Made by a program: the position numbers and the translations under genes
Assembly (NCBI GenBank): GCA_013297885.1
Contig: JAAFIR010000017.1
Coordinates: 35,117-99,116, forward strand
Reading direction: 5' to 3'
Length of the DNA stretch: 64,000 nt
Source: Leptospirales bacterium
GTDB taxonomy: Bacteria; Spirochaetota; Leptospiria; Leptospirales; Leptospiraceae
Notes under the pieces: generated by a model
Told to the model about the DNA's origin: nothing
What the model saw: only the letters and a program-made list of their open reading frames with translations
Databases searched by the model: none
Shown: positions 27,278 to 36,845 of the stretch, piece after piece
Layout of the letters: every line of letters starts with the position of its first letter
Position numbering within the stretch: position 1 is the first letter of the stretch

Positions 27278-28444
27278 TTAATAACCTGAATTTCCACCAA
27301 ATATTTTTATGATTCTTTTATCTTCTATACTATAAATTGTAATACCTCCACTTTCCCAACCCAATGTTTGAGTCCATAATTCATAAATCCCGTTACCATC
27401 CAAATCAGTTATAGTAGAATAATATTCAGATTCTGTTCCGTCCCCACCAACAAGATGGTCTGTAATGATAAAATTACTTAGTTTACCAGAATCAATTGAA
27501 TCGACTCTAAAAATTGTTTTTGGTCTATCATTTTCAATAGGAGTTTCATTTTTTTTATATGTTTTTAAAGTAGAAATAAATAAAGTTTTTGTGTCGTTAA
27601 TGAAAAGTTTTTCGAAACGACATCTATCATTAATATTACAATCCATAGTTTCTCCAAAATAATCATTTTTAGTATTTAATTCTTTTACAAAATATTTATG
27701 AGAATCAGATATGATTAAATCTTTTTCATTAGGGCTTAACTCAGTGATATTTAGTTTTAAATTTGAAGTTTTGCTTTTTAAAAAAGCTCCAGCTATCCCA
27801 AAATAAGCAGTTTCAATATTTTTTAAATGCTTGAATTCACCTTGTATTTTGTAACAAGTATTGCATAAATATTTCTGACCAATTTTTATAATCTTATTAA
27901 TTTTTGATTCTCCAATTGTATTTCCTAATTTATCATATAGAATTATATTTTCATTTTTTTCAGTTTTAGGAATTAATGGTTCACCAGTCTTATAACTTAT
28001 TTCTTTTAATACACCATCATTTAATGTTGCAAAAACATTCGCAATATAGTTATTGTTTTTCGAAATTTCTAAAAAAATAATATTGCTATTTCCTTTTGAA
28101 CCAAAATTTAAACTGACGTATTTATTATAAACCCAACCAATTGTCCCATCATTCAATTTTACTTTAAACCAATCTCCATCTAAGTATTTATTTTCATTTT
28201 CTAAATAAATAGAAAACTTGGGGCGATTTATTTCTAAAATTTCAACACTTTCAGAATGATTCAGTCTTTTAATCACTTTTGATTTAATTTCTGGTTCGAT
28301 TCTTAAATTAACCATATTACCTGAAATAGCATAAGGTGGAATATTTAGAGAATTAGTTTCGGGGATACTTTTGTTTTCGATTTTACAAGAAAAAAAATCA
28401 AATAGAATAATTATTAAAAAAAAATTTTTGAGCGAGAGTTCCAC
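27278..28444 (-). CDS. Lipoprotein with bacterial SH3 domain
   Basis: A 388-residue predicted lipoprotein with lipobox DFFSC. An SH3b domain follows (about 40-112): 'GNMVNLRIEPEIKSKVIKRL' and 'DGTIGWVYNKYVSL' are the strands that usually bind peptidoglycan stem peptides. The remaining 270 residues contain 'YLCNTCYKIQGEF' and a C-terminal 'TITDLDGNGIYELWTQT', resembling a Ca-binding FG-GAP/EF-hand-like 'DxDGNG' loop. A shorter relative with the same SH3 arrangement is at 49151-49933. Envelope location and wall binding are inferred. Confidence 0.75.
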   Translation of the reverse strand: MELSLKNFFLIIILFDFFSCKIENKSIPETNSLNIPPYAISGNMVNLRIEPEIKSKVIKRLNHSESVEILEINRPKFSIYLENENKYLDGDWFKVKLNDGTIGWVYNKYVSLNFGSKGNSNIIFLEISKNNNYIANVFATLNDGVLKEISYKTGEPLIPKTEKNENIILYDKLGNTIGESKINKIIKIGQKYLCNTCYKIQGEFKHLKNIETAYFGIAGAFLKSKTSNLKLNITELSPNEKDLIISDSHKYFVKELNTKNDYFGETMDCNINDRCRFEKLFINDTKTLFISTLKTYKKNETPIENDRPKTIFRVDSIDSGKLSNFIITDHLVGGDGTESEYYSTITDLDGNGIYELWTQTLGWESGGITIYSIEDKRIIKIFGGNSGY

Positions 28445-28547
28445 TATTTTGATTTACTAAAATCAAATCATTTGATCAAGAAGTTAAAATATGGTTTTAT
28501 ATAACCTTAACTTTATATAAAGACTTAAAATTTTGTTTTTGAAATAA

Positions 28548-29582
28548 TTATTCTTTTTTCTTTCTTAAAGACTTACTTTCCTCTTCAAGAGCTGCCCAAT
28601 TTAATTCATAAGTAAGTCTAAAACCTAAATATATATCTTCAGTGGTAAATTTTGGTTTTAGTATTTGAGCATTAAAAAATCTTTCCAGATTCAAGCTACT
28701 TATATTTCTATTCGCTTCAATTTTCCAATTTTGATCCATTTGAAAACTTGTCTTCATATAAGAAAAAACTAAACCAATATAAGTTGAATTAACTTTTGAA
28801 TGATTATTTTTCAAACCAAACCCAGCTTCAATTCCTTTTAAAGACATTTTCCCTTCTTGGTTTTCTACAAAAAAGTTATTGGACGGGAATATTCCTGTGT
28901 TAAAAATATTTGCTGTTCCTTTTAATTCTAAATAGTGCAATTGTAAAATATATGTTTGTTGGGGATTATTAACAAATTCTATTTGTCCACCAATTGAATT
29001 TCCTCTTGTTGAAGAGATAAAATCACCACTACTCAAAATATTAAATTGAGTATCCTGAATTAATAATGGGAAATAATTATATCTTGCAGCATAAATTGTA
29101 TTTCCAATTACTATTGCAGGTCTAATTTTTCCAATTTCAAAAATTCTAAATCCAGCACGAATTCCACCATGTCCTCTAGATTGTGTTCCTTCTGAAAATC
29201 CAGATAAATCTTTATATCGATAAGAAAAAAATTCTCCAGAATAAGAAGATGATTGAAAATTATTATTTTCCATCCAGCCTTGATATAAATAATAATTTAT
29301 AAAAAATTTTTCATAACAAGTACAAAAACTTAAATGCCATTCAGGAGTAAAAGCAAATGGGGAATTACTGTTTTGATTTAGATACCTTTTATCTATGTTA
29401 TTGTTGTATTTAAACACTGAATAAGTAATATTTTCAAATGAGTTTTTATACTCACCTCCACCAGCACCAAAAGAAATAGTTCTAAAAGTTAATTGAAAAA
29501 CTATAACAAAAATCTCAGAAGTTAGCTTAATAATCTCACTAAAATGTGTAACAATTCCTCCAAGTTTTGTTAAAATTTCCAC
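28548..29582 (-). CDS. Hypothetical outer-membrane beta-barrel-like protein
   Basis: A 344-residue protein with a hydrophobic N-terminus (about 15-40, 'LTSEIFVIVFQLTFRTISFG') likely to be a signal sequence. The true start may lie within the first 20 codons. The rest is a series of amphipathic aromatic-rich strands ('FFINYYLYQGW', 'TYIGLVFSYMKTSFQ', 'IYLGFRLTYELNW') with Gly/Asn turns, which suggests a small outer-membrane barrel. No conserved family motif is recognised. It is divergent from the LOG gene, and repeat copy 8 lies in the shared upstream region. Confidence 0.55.
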   Translation of the reverse strand: MEILTKLGGIVTHFSEIIKLTSEIFVIVFQLTFRTISFGAGGGEYKNSFENITYSVFKYNNNIDKRYLNQNSNSPFAFTPEWHLSFCTCYEKFFINYYLYQGWMENNNFQSSSYSGEFFSYRYKDLSGFSEGTQSRGHGGIRAGFRIFEIGKIRPAIVIGNTIYAARYNYFPLLIQDTQFNILSSGDFISSTRGNSIGGQIEFVNNPQQTYILQLHYLELKGTANIFNTGIFPSNNFFVENQEGKMSLKGIEAGFGLKNNHSKVNSTYIGLVFSYMKTSFQMDQNWKIEANRNISSLNLERFFNAQILKPKFTTEDIYLGFRLTYELNWAALEEESKSLRKKKE

Positions 29583-29652
29583 AAATAAAATTTTTTTAAA
29601 TAATTTCTTTTGTCAAGAATTAAAAACAATTTTTCAAATCCAACAGAGTCTT

Positions 29653-29786
29653 GCGTTAGAGATTGACTCGGGGTCAAAAAATTGCTTATGCAACTTTTTT
29701 TGACCAGAGAGGAAAGCTCGGCTTTTTATTTACTATCGATAAACGATATTAGTATCACTAAACGATTGTAAATGAAAAGAACGCCC
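29653..29786 (+). repeat. Three-way-junction intergenic element, copy 8
   Basis: Plus orientation, in the upstream region shared by two divergent genes. Outer helix GCGTT/AACGC (29653-29657 with 29780-29784), inner helix GAG/CTC (29659-29661 with 29717-29719), second helix CTC/GAG (29667-29669 with 29709-29711), gg/aga internal loop, GGTCAAAAAA hairpin. The second arm (TTTACTATCG, AAACGATATTAGTAT) is nearly the same as in copy 12. Confidence 0.9.
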
Positions 29787-29856
29787 TTAAAGAAAGTTGA
29801 ATAAAGAATGAAGAATTTTGAATGATGAATTAAGAATGAAAAAAAGAATTGATTCT

Positions 29857-30396
29857 ATGAAAAAAATTTGTGTGTTTTGTGGCTCTCGTCCAGGTAATAA
29901 AGAATCTTATATCGAAAATGCAAAAAACTTAGGGAAAGAAATTGTAAAAAACGATTGTAGTTTGGTTTATGGTGGAGCAAGAATTGGACTGATGGGCGAA
30001 ATCGCAAATTCAGTGTTAAACGAAGGTGGAAAAGTTACTGGAATCATCACAGAATATTTAAATCCAATTGAAGGACATACTGGTTTAACGGAACTTAAAA
30101 TTGTTCCAGATATGCATGAAAGAAAATTTATGATGTATTCTATTTCAGATGCTTTTGTAATTATGCCTGGTGGATTTGGTACAATGGATGAATTTTTTGA
30201 AACATTGACTTGGTCTCAACTCAATTTTCACACAAAACCAATTGGAATTTTGGATGTAGATGGTTATTATACAACTTTAAATTTGTTGTTTGAAAAAATG
30301 ATTTCAGATGGATTTGTCGCTGAAAAATTTAGAAATTTATATTTTTTTGAAAATGAGCCAAAAGCTTTGATGGAAAAAATTCTAACTAAGATTTAA
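29857..30396 (+). CDS. LOG-family protein (cytokinin riboside 5'-monophosphate phosphoribohydrolase-like)
   Basis: The frame is open from 29818, but the family begins at MKKICVFCGSRPG, so the start is taken at 29857 (179 residues, the usual length). The signature motifs are present: 'YGGARIGLMGEIANS' and 'PGGFGTMDEFFETLTWSQL' (the PGGxGTxxE catalytic motif). LOG enzymes release the free base from nucleoside monophosphates; in bacteria they act as nucleotide phosphoribohydrolases. The gene stands alone. Confidence 0.9.
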   Translation: MKKICVFCGSRPGNKESYIENAKNLGKEIVKNDCSLVYGGARIGLMGEIANSVLNEGGKVTGIITEYLNPIEGHTGLTELKIVPDMHERKFMMYSISDAFVIMPGGFGTMDEFFETLTWSQLNFHTKPIGILDVDGYYTTLNLLFEKMISDGFVAEKFRNLYFFENEPKALMEKILTKI

Positions 30397-30700
30397 TTTT
30401 ACTAAATTTTTAGGGCTTGATTATAATTTTGGAAAATTATCTTTTAATATTAAACATTGTTCAAAAATACATTTGAATCATTTAATTCTATTAATCCTTT
30501 CACTCGATTGGAATACAACTGAAATTGGTTAAATCCTTGAGGTTTAAAAATTTTTTTTTAGGGTATTTTTTTATTTCTTGCATTCTAAATCCAAGTTTAA
30601 AATTATTTTACTTCTTGAAAAATTTGTTACTATTTTCAAAAAAAATTATAAGCGAGTATATAAATCTATGATAACTTTAATCAAACGGAGAATTAAAAGT
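30397..30700. other. Intergenic gap, nothing identified apart from a ribosome-binding site
   Basis: About 300 bases between the LOG gene and the sensor phosphatase. It is very AT-rich and contains no copy of the structured repeat. GGAGA at 30687-30691 is a well-placed Shine-Dalgarno sequence for the ATG at 30701 and decides that start over in-frame codons as far upstream as 30578. Confidence 0.5.
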
Positions 30701-33139
30701 ATGAGAAGAATCAAAGATAAAATGATGTTATCTATTCTACCAAGTTTGGCTATTTTATTATTGGGTTTAACTATCATCATAGCTTGTTATAATTATTTTA
30801 CTGAACAAGAAAGTTTATTAAATAGAAATTTATTAACAGCAAAAAGTTATGCAAATCAAGTTGACTCATTTATAAATCGTTATAATGCAATTGCACAAAC
30901 ACTTTCATACGCTGAAATGAATTCAGAAAATCATTCAAGAAAAGAAGTTCTTAAATTATTAAAAAAAATTGCAGAAGAAGATAAAAGTATTTTAGGCTCA
31001 TGGGTAATTTATGAACCGAAACTTTTTGATAACTTAGATTCCTCTTTTGCAAATACAACTGGTCATGATAAGACTGGAAGATTTTTACCCTATTGGAATC
31101 GACTAAAAGGAGATTTGGTTTTAGAACCTGTTGCAGATGTAGAAACATCCGAGTTTTATACAATTCCAAAAAAAACAAAAGAAGCATTTATCCCCACTCC
31201 ATTTATTTATGAAGGAGTATTGATGATGTCTTTTTGTTATCCTATTATGAAGGAAAAATTATTCCAAGGTGTTGCAGGTCTTGATATTTCTATTGAAACA
31301 GTTAAAAACCTTTTAAAAGGTTTTGAAGGTAAAAAAGTTTATAAATCTAATTATGTAATTTTAGTAAGTGATAATGGAACATTAATTTCAACTTCAAATC
31401 CACTTTTTGAAAAATCTATTTTAGAAAAAAAAACAATTAACCAAATCTCAGTTGAACAAAAAGTTCCAGAGTATGATTTACTTATTAAAGAAATTCAAGC
31501 AGGGAAAGAAGGTTATATTAAAACAAAAGATCCATTTACAAAAGAGAATGTAGTAGCATTTTATTCTCCAATCAAAACTGGAAATTTAAGTATTGTTGTT
31601 AGCATTTCAAGATCTGATTTGCTCGCAAATACAATTAAAGGAATAATCATTTTAGTGTTAATAGGTATTGCTAGTTTAGTGATAATAGGATATATTATTT
31701 ATCGTTTAATTAATTCTATAATTGATCCATTAAATACACTAACAGAAACAGTTGTGCAATTTGGAAAACAAGATTTTACATCTAGATCAACAGTTGTGAC
31801 TAACGATGAAATTGGTGAACTTTCTAAGAACTTTAATTCTATGGCAAATTCAATTGAAGACTATAGCACTGAAATGGAAAAAAAAGTGAATCTTAGAACA
31901 ATAGAATTAAACAACACTCTCCAAGAAGTGACAAAATTAAAATACCAACAAGATGGAGATTATTTTTTAACTTCATTATTATTAAATCCATTTTCCAAAA
32001 AAATAATTGATTCAGATAAATTTAAAATAGATTTTCTAATTGAGCAAAAAAAGACTTTTGAATTTAAACAAAAAAAATTATCCATTGGTGGAGATTTATG
32101 TTATACTGATAGCATTCATTTGAATAACAAAAAATTCATTATGTTTTTAAATGGTGATGCGATGGGAAAATCTTTACAAGGAGCTGGTGGTGCACTAATT
32201 TTAGGCTCAGTGCTTAGAACTATAATCGAAAGAAATAAATCAAATTCTGATTCTCAAAATGTTTCTCCTGAAAGATGGTTAAAAAATTCTTTTATCGAAC
32301 TTCATAAAACATTTGAAACATTTGAAGGTTTGATGCTTGTTTCAGTTGTAATTGGTTTAATCGATGATGACACAGGGACAATGTATTATATAAATGCAGA
32401 ACATCCTTTTACAATTTTATATCGTGATGGTTGTGCAAGTTTTATCGAAGATGCTTTACAATTAAGAAAACTTGGAACACCTATGCTTGATGGTAAATTG
32501 TTTATAAAAGTATTTCAGCTTAAACCACATGATGTGATTTTAATTGGTTCAGATGGAAAAGATGATTTAGTCATCAATAAAGAATCAATGGATTCTAGGA
32601 CTATAAATGAAGATGAAAAATTAATTTTAAAAGTCATCGAAGAAAGTAAAGGTGAGATAAGTTCAATTAAACAAAATTTAGTTTCTTATGGGGAATTAAT
32701 GGATGATTTATCTATTTTAAGAATTGAACATATTGGAGTTGAAATAGCTGAAGAAAAGGAAACACCGAAAATAAATGTTTCAACTAGAGCTCAAGCGATT
32801 GAAACATTGGAAAGTATGGTTGCTAAAGAATCTTCTTCTATTATGATAAAACATTTAATTAAATTATACCTAAAAGATGGGAATTATGAAAAAGCTTACT
32901 TTCAATTAAAAGCATTAATCACTTTGACTCCAAGTGATACGCAAGTTTTGTATATAGCATCTTATTGTGCAATGAAATTAAATCGTTATTCTGAATCTAT
33001 AGAATTTAGTGAAAGGTGTTTGCTTAGAGAACCATTAAATTCAAACTATTTAGATTTATTGAATAAAGTAAAAGCTAAAAAGCTTGACCCTAAAAGTAAA
33101 CTTAATATTGAAAATTCTGGGCTAGAGAATAAATTTTAG
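30701..33139 (+). CDS. Membrane sensor phosphatase: Cache domain, HAMP, PP2C/SpoIIE, C-terminal TPR-like
   Basis: About 812 residues from the ATG with the best ribosome-binding site. Two transmembrane helices flank a periplasmic double-Cache sensor ('GSWVIYEPKLFDNLD', 'FQGVAGLDISIETVKN', 'AFYSPIKTGNLSIVVSI'). Then follow a HAMP domain ('IIDPLNTLTETVVQFGKQDF', 'DEIGELSKNFNSM'), a short coiled linker, a SpoIIE-type serine phosphatase ('LSIGGDLCYTDSIHL' and 'MFLNGDAMGKSLQGAGGALI', with metal-binding Asp in GGD and NGDAMGKS; 'IGSDGKDDL'), and TPR-like helices at the end. Such proteins usually dephosphorylate STAS antagonists. The STAS protein at 12180 is a possible but unproven substrate. Confidence 0.9.
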   Translation: MRRIKDKMMLSILPSLAILLLGLTIIIACYNYFTEQESLLNRNLLTAKSYANQVDSFINRYNAIAQTLSYAEMNSENHSRKEVLKLLKKIAEEDKSILGSWVIYEPKLFDNLDSSFANTTGHDKTGRFLPYWNRLKGDLVLEPVADVETSEFYTIPKKTKEAFIPTPFIYEGVLMMSFCYPIMKEKLFQGVAGLDISIETVKNLLKGFEGKKVYKSNYVILVSDNGTLISTSNPLFEKSILEKKTINQISVEQKVPEYDLLIKEIQAGKEGYIKTKDPFTKENVVAFYSPIKTGNLSIVVSISRSDLLANTIKGIIILVLIGIASLVIIGYIIYRLINSIIDPLNTLTETVVQFGKQDFTSRSTVVTNDEIGELSKNFNSMANSIEDYSTEMEKKVNLRTIELNNTLQEVTKLKYQQDGDYFLTSLLLNPFSKKIIDSDKFKIDFLIEQKKTFEFKQKKLSIGGDLCYTDSIHLNNKKFIMFLNGDAMGKSLQGAGGALILGSVLRTIIERNKSNSDSQNVSPERWLKNSFIELHKTFETFEGLMLVSVVIGLIDDDTGTMYYINAEHPFTILYRDGCASFIEDALQLRKLGTPMLDGKLFIKVFQLKPHDVILIGSDGKDDLVINKESMDSRTINEDEKLILKVIEESKGEISSIKQNLVSYGELMDDLSILRIEHIGVEIAEEKETPKINVSTRAQAIETLESMVAKESSSIMIKHLIKLYLKDGNYEKAYFQLKALITLTPSDTQVLYIASYCAMKLNRYSESIEFSERCLLREPLNSNYLDLLNKVKAKKLDPKSKLNIENSGLENKF

Positions 33140-33270
33140 TTTAAAATCCTTAAAGTAATTTAAGTAAAAATTAACTTTTTTTATAAATGCTTTTCTAAAT
33201 TTAAATAAAAATAGAAATTTGTACTTTCAATTTGATTTAAACTTGTGTTTTTGGAGTGAAGAGGAATAAA

Positions 33271-34272
33271 ATGATTAAAGAATTATTCAAACTTGATTTT
33301 AAAAAACCAGAGATTACTGACTCTATTCAAAAAGTATTAAATAGGAAAGAGTCTCTTGAAAAAAAATTAGATGCTCTTTATTCTAGATTAGAAACAGTTG
33401 AGATTTGTAATTCTAATTCCAAATTTTCAGATTCAAAACTCCTTGAAAATGCATTATTTCTAGACTCAATACAATTTATTTCTGAATTTGAAAATAATAA
33501 TCCAGCAAGTTTCTCAGATAAATTTGATAGTATTTCTAAAGATAATTCAATAAATCAAAAATTTAATGAAATTTATAGTCAGCTCATTAAAAATTCTGAT
33601 TCAGAAAATGACACTGTTTTAATTGAAGAAAAATTTTCTGAATTAATTCAATTAATGGAAAAATATGTTTTTAAAAAAAATAAATCCTTATTTGAAAATG
33701 ATATTGATAAATTTAAAAATAAAATTAGAATTCAGTCTATTTTTGGAATTGCTATTTTAACTTTTTTAACTTATGCTGGTTTTAAGTATTACCAAAAAGT
33801 AAAACCAATTAAACCTGACCAAGCTAGAATGTATTATATGGCTGAAGAAACAGAAACACCGACCAAAGCAAAAATGATAACTGCTGAAGTTAAACCTGGT
33901 GAGAGTTGGGAGGAGATCAGTTTTGTTTTACCAGAACCTACTCAAGTTAAAAATGTAAAATTTGAACCTGTGAGTCAAATTTTTGCAAGAATTCAATTTA
34001 AAGAAGTTCGATATTTAGATGAAAAGAAAGAAGTTATTCAAACTAAATCTCTACAACTTACTGAATTAGGAATGGTTGATAATAAAGAAAATGATGAAAT
34101 TTGTTGTGCAGAAGGTTTAAAAGCTGGAAAATTAATTCCAAAAAAATATTTAGAATTTGAATCAATTAATAGTTTACCGTCTTTTTTTATTAAACAAAAA
34201 CCTATTTTAAAAGTTAAAGAAATTGTTCTTGTATATCGATACATTAAGAATTCTCAGAAATTCACTGACTAA
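33271..34272 (+). CDS. Membrane-anchored protein of unknown function, first gene of the UbiA-HExxH-Maf operon
   Basis: The start at 33271 is chosen because AGAGG lies 7 bases upstream; the frame is also open from a GTG at 33256. The protein has an N-terminal helical cytoplasmic part (about 165 residues, with 'KKLDALYSRLETVEIC'), one transmembrane segment (IFGIAILTFLTYAGFKYYQ) and a C-terminal beta-sandwich-like region ('SWEEISFVLPEPTQVKNV', 'ARIQFKEVRYLDEKKEV'). The family is not recognised. Its stop overlaps the start of the UbiA gene by one base. Confidence 0.7.
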   Translation: MIKELFKLDFKKPEITDSIQKVLNRKESLEKKLDALYSRLETVEICNSNSKFSDSKLLENALFLDSIQFISEFENNNPASFSDKFDSISKDNSINQKFNEIYSQLIKNSDSENDTVLIEEKFSELIQLMEKYVFKKNKSLFENDIDKFKNKIRIQSIFGIAILTFLTYAGFKYYQKVKPIKPDQARMYYMAEETETPTKAKMITAEVKPGESWEEISFVLPEPTQVKNVKFEPVSQIFARIQFKEVRYLDEKKEVIQTKSLQLTELGMVDNKENDEICCAEGLKAGKLIPKKYLEFESINSLPSFFIKQKPILKVKEIVLVYRYIKNSQKFTD

Positions 34273-35177
34273 TGATTTTTTTAAAAGAATATTTTAAATT
34301 ATTAAGAATCTATCAATGGATAAAAAATATCATTTTATTTGCTGGTTTGATTTTTGGAAAAAAAATATTCGAAGCTGATTTAGTATATAAATCTTTTTTA
34401 GGATTTTTATTTTTTTCATTAATTGCTAGTTCACAATATGTTTTTAATGATTATTTGGATAGGGAACAAGATGCACTTCACCCAGAAAAAAAGTATAGAC
34501 CATTAGCATCAAAAAAAATCGATCCTGGTTATGCATTAGTATTAACCTGTATTATTTTAAGTATCGCATTAATCGCAAGTTATAAATTAAGTCCAGTTTT
34601 TTTTTCATTAGCAATTTTTTATTTTGGATTTAACTTATTGTATTCAAAATTTTTAAAACATATAGTCATATTGGATGTTATGTCAATTAGTATTGGCTTT
34701 GTAATTCGTGCGATAGCTGGAGCTGTATTAGTTAATGTGAATTTTTCTTCTTGGTTAATTTTATGTACATTTATGTTAGCACTTTTTTGGGGATTTTCAA
34801 AAAGAAGAGGTGAAATCTTATTATTAAAAAACGCAGGTGAACATAGAAAAATTTTAGAAGAATATTCACCAGAATTTTTAAACTTGATGATGGGAATTTC
34901 TACAACTGTTACTTTATTATCATATATTATGTATACAATGAGTCCTAGCACTGTTCTAAACCTCGGAACTGATAAATTATTTATTACTATTCCAGTTGTT
35001 ACATATGCAATTTTTAGATCACTTTATATAATTTATATAAAAAATATGGGCCATAATCCAACAAAAGCAATTGCATCTGACATTTCAGTTTTAGCTTCAG
35101 GATTTTTTTGGTTAATTCTAGTTAGTTTAATTTTATATACTAATTTATTTTCTTCATTAAATTTCTTAATGAAATGA
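34272..35177 (+). CDS. UbiA-family prenyltransferase, decaprenyl-phosphate phosphoribosyltransferase-like
   Basis: A 301-residue polytopic enzyme (about nine membrane segments). The first aspartate-rich motif is FNDYLDREQDALHPEKKYRP (NDxxDxxxD at 59-67, then HPxKxxRPLAS), which matches the subgroup that transfers phosphoribose to polyprenyl phosphate (Rv3806c-like) better than quinone-pathway UbiA. The second motif region is 'FWGFSKRRGEILLL'. The product would be a lipid-linked sugar phosphate for surface glycan synthesis, which fits the Maf/DUF115 gene downstream. The exact donor and acceptor are inferred. Confidence 0.82.
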   Translation: MIFLKEYFKLLRIYQWIKNIILFAGLIFGKKIFEADLVYKSFLGFLFFSLIASSQYVFNDYLDREQDALHPEKKYRPLASKKIDPGYALVLTCIILSIALIASYKLSPVFFSLAIFYFGFNLLYSKFLKHIVILDVMSISIGFVIRAIAGAVLVNVNFSSWLILCTFMLALFWGFSKRRGEILLLKNAGEHRKILEEYSPEFLNLMMGISTTVTLLSYIMYTMSPSTVLNLGTDKLFITIPVVTYAIFRSLYIIYIKNMGHNPTKAIASDISVLASGFFWLILVSLILYTNLFSSLNFLMK

Positions 35178-35668
35178 AAAAATTTTTTATAAATTCTTTT
35201 TATATTTTAATATTGTTTAGTATATTCTTTTTAGTTCCAATTTTTAAAGCTAAAGGAAAAATTTTTAAAAATCAAGAATTGATTTTATTAAACGAAAATT
35301 CAAAACCTAATTTAAATTCAAAATTCAAGATTTATTATTTTTGGGCAACTTGGTGTGGGGTTTGTGAATCAAATTTGTTAATGAATAAATTTAGTTATAA
35401 CTATTTAAGAAGTTTAGGATTTGAATTTATTTCTATTGAAGAAGGAAGTAATGGTGAAAAATTTACAAAAGAATATATGGATAAAAATCAAATTTATTTT
35501 CCAGTTTATTTAAGTAATAAGGAATTTTTATTAACAAACCATGTTGAAGCATTTCCGACTACATTTTTTATTAATCAAAAAAATGAAATTGCTTTTTTTG
35601 ATACAGGAATTATAACACCACTAGGAATCATTTTTAGAATTTTATATATGAAGATATTTTATGTTTAA
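35174..35668 (+). CDS. Membrane-anchored thioredoxin-like protein (TlpA/ResA-like)
   Basis: A 164-residue protein with an uncleaved N-terminal anchor (FYILILFSIFFLVPIF) and a periplasmic thioredoxin fold. The active site is FWATWCGVCESN (Cys61-Gly-Val-Cys64), and the cis-proline region is 'VEAFPTTFFINQK'. Such proteins reduce or oxidise disulfides outside the cytoplasm. It overlaps the UbiA gene by 4 bases and the HExxH gene by 8, so it is part of a tightly packed operon. Confidence 0.82.
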   Translation: MKKFFINSFYILILFSIFFLVPIFKAKGKIFKNQELILLNENSKPNLNSKFKIYYFWATWCGVCESNLLMNKFSYNYLRSLGFEFISIEEGSNGEKFTKEYMDKNQIYFPVYLSNKEFLLTNHVEAFPTTFFINQKNEIAFFDTGIITPLGIIFRILYMKIFYV

Positions 35669-36845
35669 GATTAAAGAATTAAAAATATTACTTTTAGAAT
35701 TAGAAACTTCACTCACGAAAGAGTTTGAAAAAGTTTTAACTGATAAAACATTAGTAAATAGTTTAACAAAAATTTTTAAATTTTATAAATATCATAAATC
35801 TGTTGCTGGAATGGAAATTAGTCTCAATTCTTTTTCTGAATATAATTATTTTCAAGAAGTTCTAACTGAATTATTTTTTAATAAACAAAATTTTCCAAAT
35901 CTAAAAAAACATTTATTAGAAATGTTTAAAGAAGATTTTTCAAAAGAAGACTATCGTTTTTTTGAATTAGAAAAAGAAAATATTAGTTTTGAGAATTTTT
36001 TTGATAAAGTAAAAAGTATTCAAAACGGTGTAAGGAAAAATATTACTAAAATAAATAAAGATTTAATTCCTGAAAAATTATTTTATAAAACTTTCAAAAA
36101 AACTAAAACAGATCCAAGTAAAACTGGCATAGATACTCAATTAGAAATAAAACCCACACCAAAAAATAAAATTAAACAATTTCAAAGTGCTGAAATTTTG
36201 TTAAAAGAAATATGGGAAGAAGGTTATGACTTATATAAAACTTTGACTTTTAAAATTAACTTTATTCAATCAAAAGATTTAGTTAGTTATTCTCATTTTG
36301 GAGAACAAGGAATTTCTTATATAAATATTATTGATAGAAGTCTAATCGAAACAGTTGATGATTTAATACACGAAAATTCTCATCACCATTTGAATTTAAT
36401 AATTAAAAAATATGATCCATTTAAAATTCAACTAACTGATGAAATCTTTTATTCACCTTGGAGAAAAGAACTTCGACCAATTTATGCAATTCTTCATGCA
36501 GTTTTTACATTTTCTTTTGGTGCAAAATTATTTTTAGAAATGACTCAGAAAATCCCTCTATTAAGTAAAAAATTTACTGATGAAGAAATTTCATTTATAT
36601 ATAGAAGATTTTCTGAGGAAACTATCATGGTTAATTATTCATTGGTGGATTTAAAATATGGAATTAAGAAAAAATATTTTACTCTAAAAGGAATCGAATT
36701 GATTTCTGAACTTGAAAAAATGAATTCTGAATGTTTAAAATTCTCAAAAAAATTAGACACGAAAAAATTGAGTAAAACAGATTCAAAAAAAATTTCAGAG
36801 CTTAAATTAGAATTAACTAAAGCAAGAAAAACTTATAAGCTTTAG
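35661..36845 (+). CDS. HExxH-motif protein resembling peptide-modifying (putative 2-oxoglutarate-dependent) HExxH enzymes
   Basis: A 394-residue cytoplasmic protein. The key segment is 'DDLIHENSHHHLNLI' (HENSH, residues 237-241) followed by 'YSPWRKELRPIYAILHAVF' (265-283). An HExxH helix followed after about 20 residues by 'y.PWR.d.RPl...lhg.f' is the arrangement I know from the HEXXH-motif putative peptide modification proteins associated with FxsB/RiPP clusters, not from typical metalloproteases. The N-terminal 220 residues are helical and unassigned. No obvious precursor peptide is seen next to it. The gene abuts the Maf/DUF115 gene (stop and start adjacent). Function is inferred from this motif only. 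Confidence 0.6.
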   Translation: MFKIKELKILLLELETSLTKEFEKVLTDKTLVNSLTKIFKFYKYHKSVAGMEISLNSFSEYNYFQEVLTELFFNKQNFPNLKKHLLEMFKEDFSKEDYRFFELEKENISFENFFDKVKSIQNGVRKNITKINKDLIPEKLFYKTFKKTKTDPSKTGIDTQLEIKPTPKNKIKQFQSAEILLKEIWEEGYDLYKTLTFKINFIQSKDLVSYSHFGEQGISYINIIDRSLIETVDDLIHENSHHHLNLIIKKYDPFKIQLTDEIFYSPWRKELRPIYAILHAVFTFSFGAKLFLEMTQKIPLLSKKFTDEEISFIYRRFSEETIMVNYSLVDLKYGIKKKYFTLKGIELISELEKMNSECLKFSKKLDTKKLSKTDSKKISELKLELTKARKTYKL

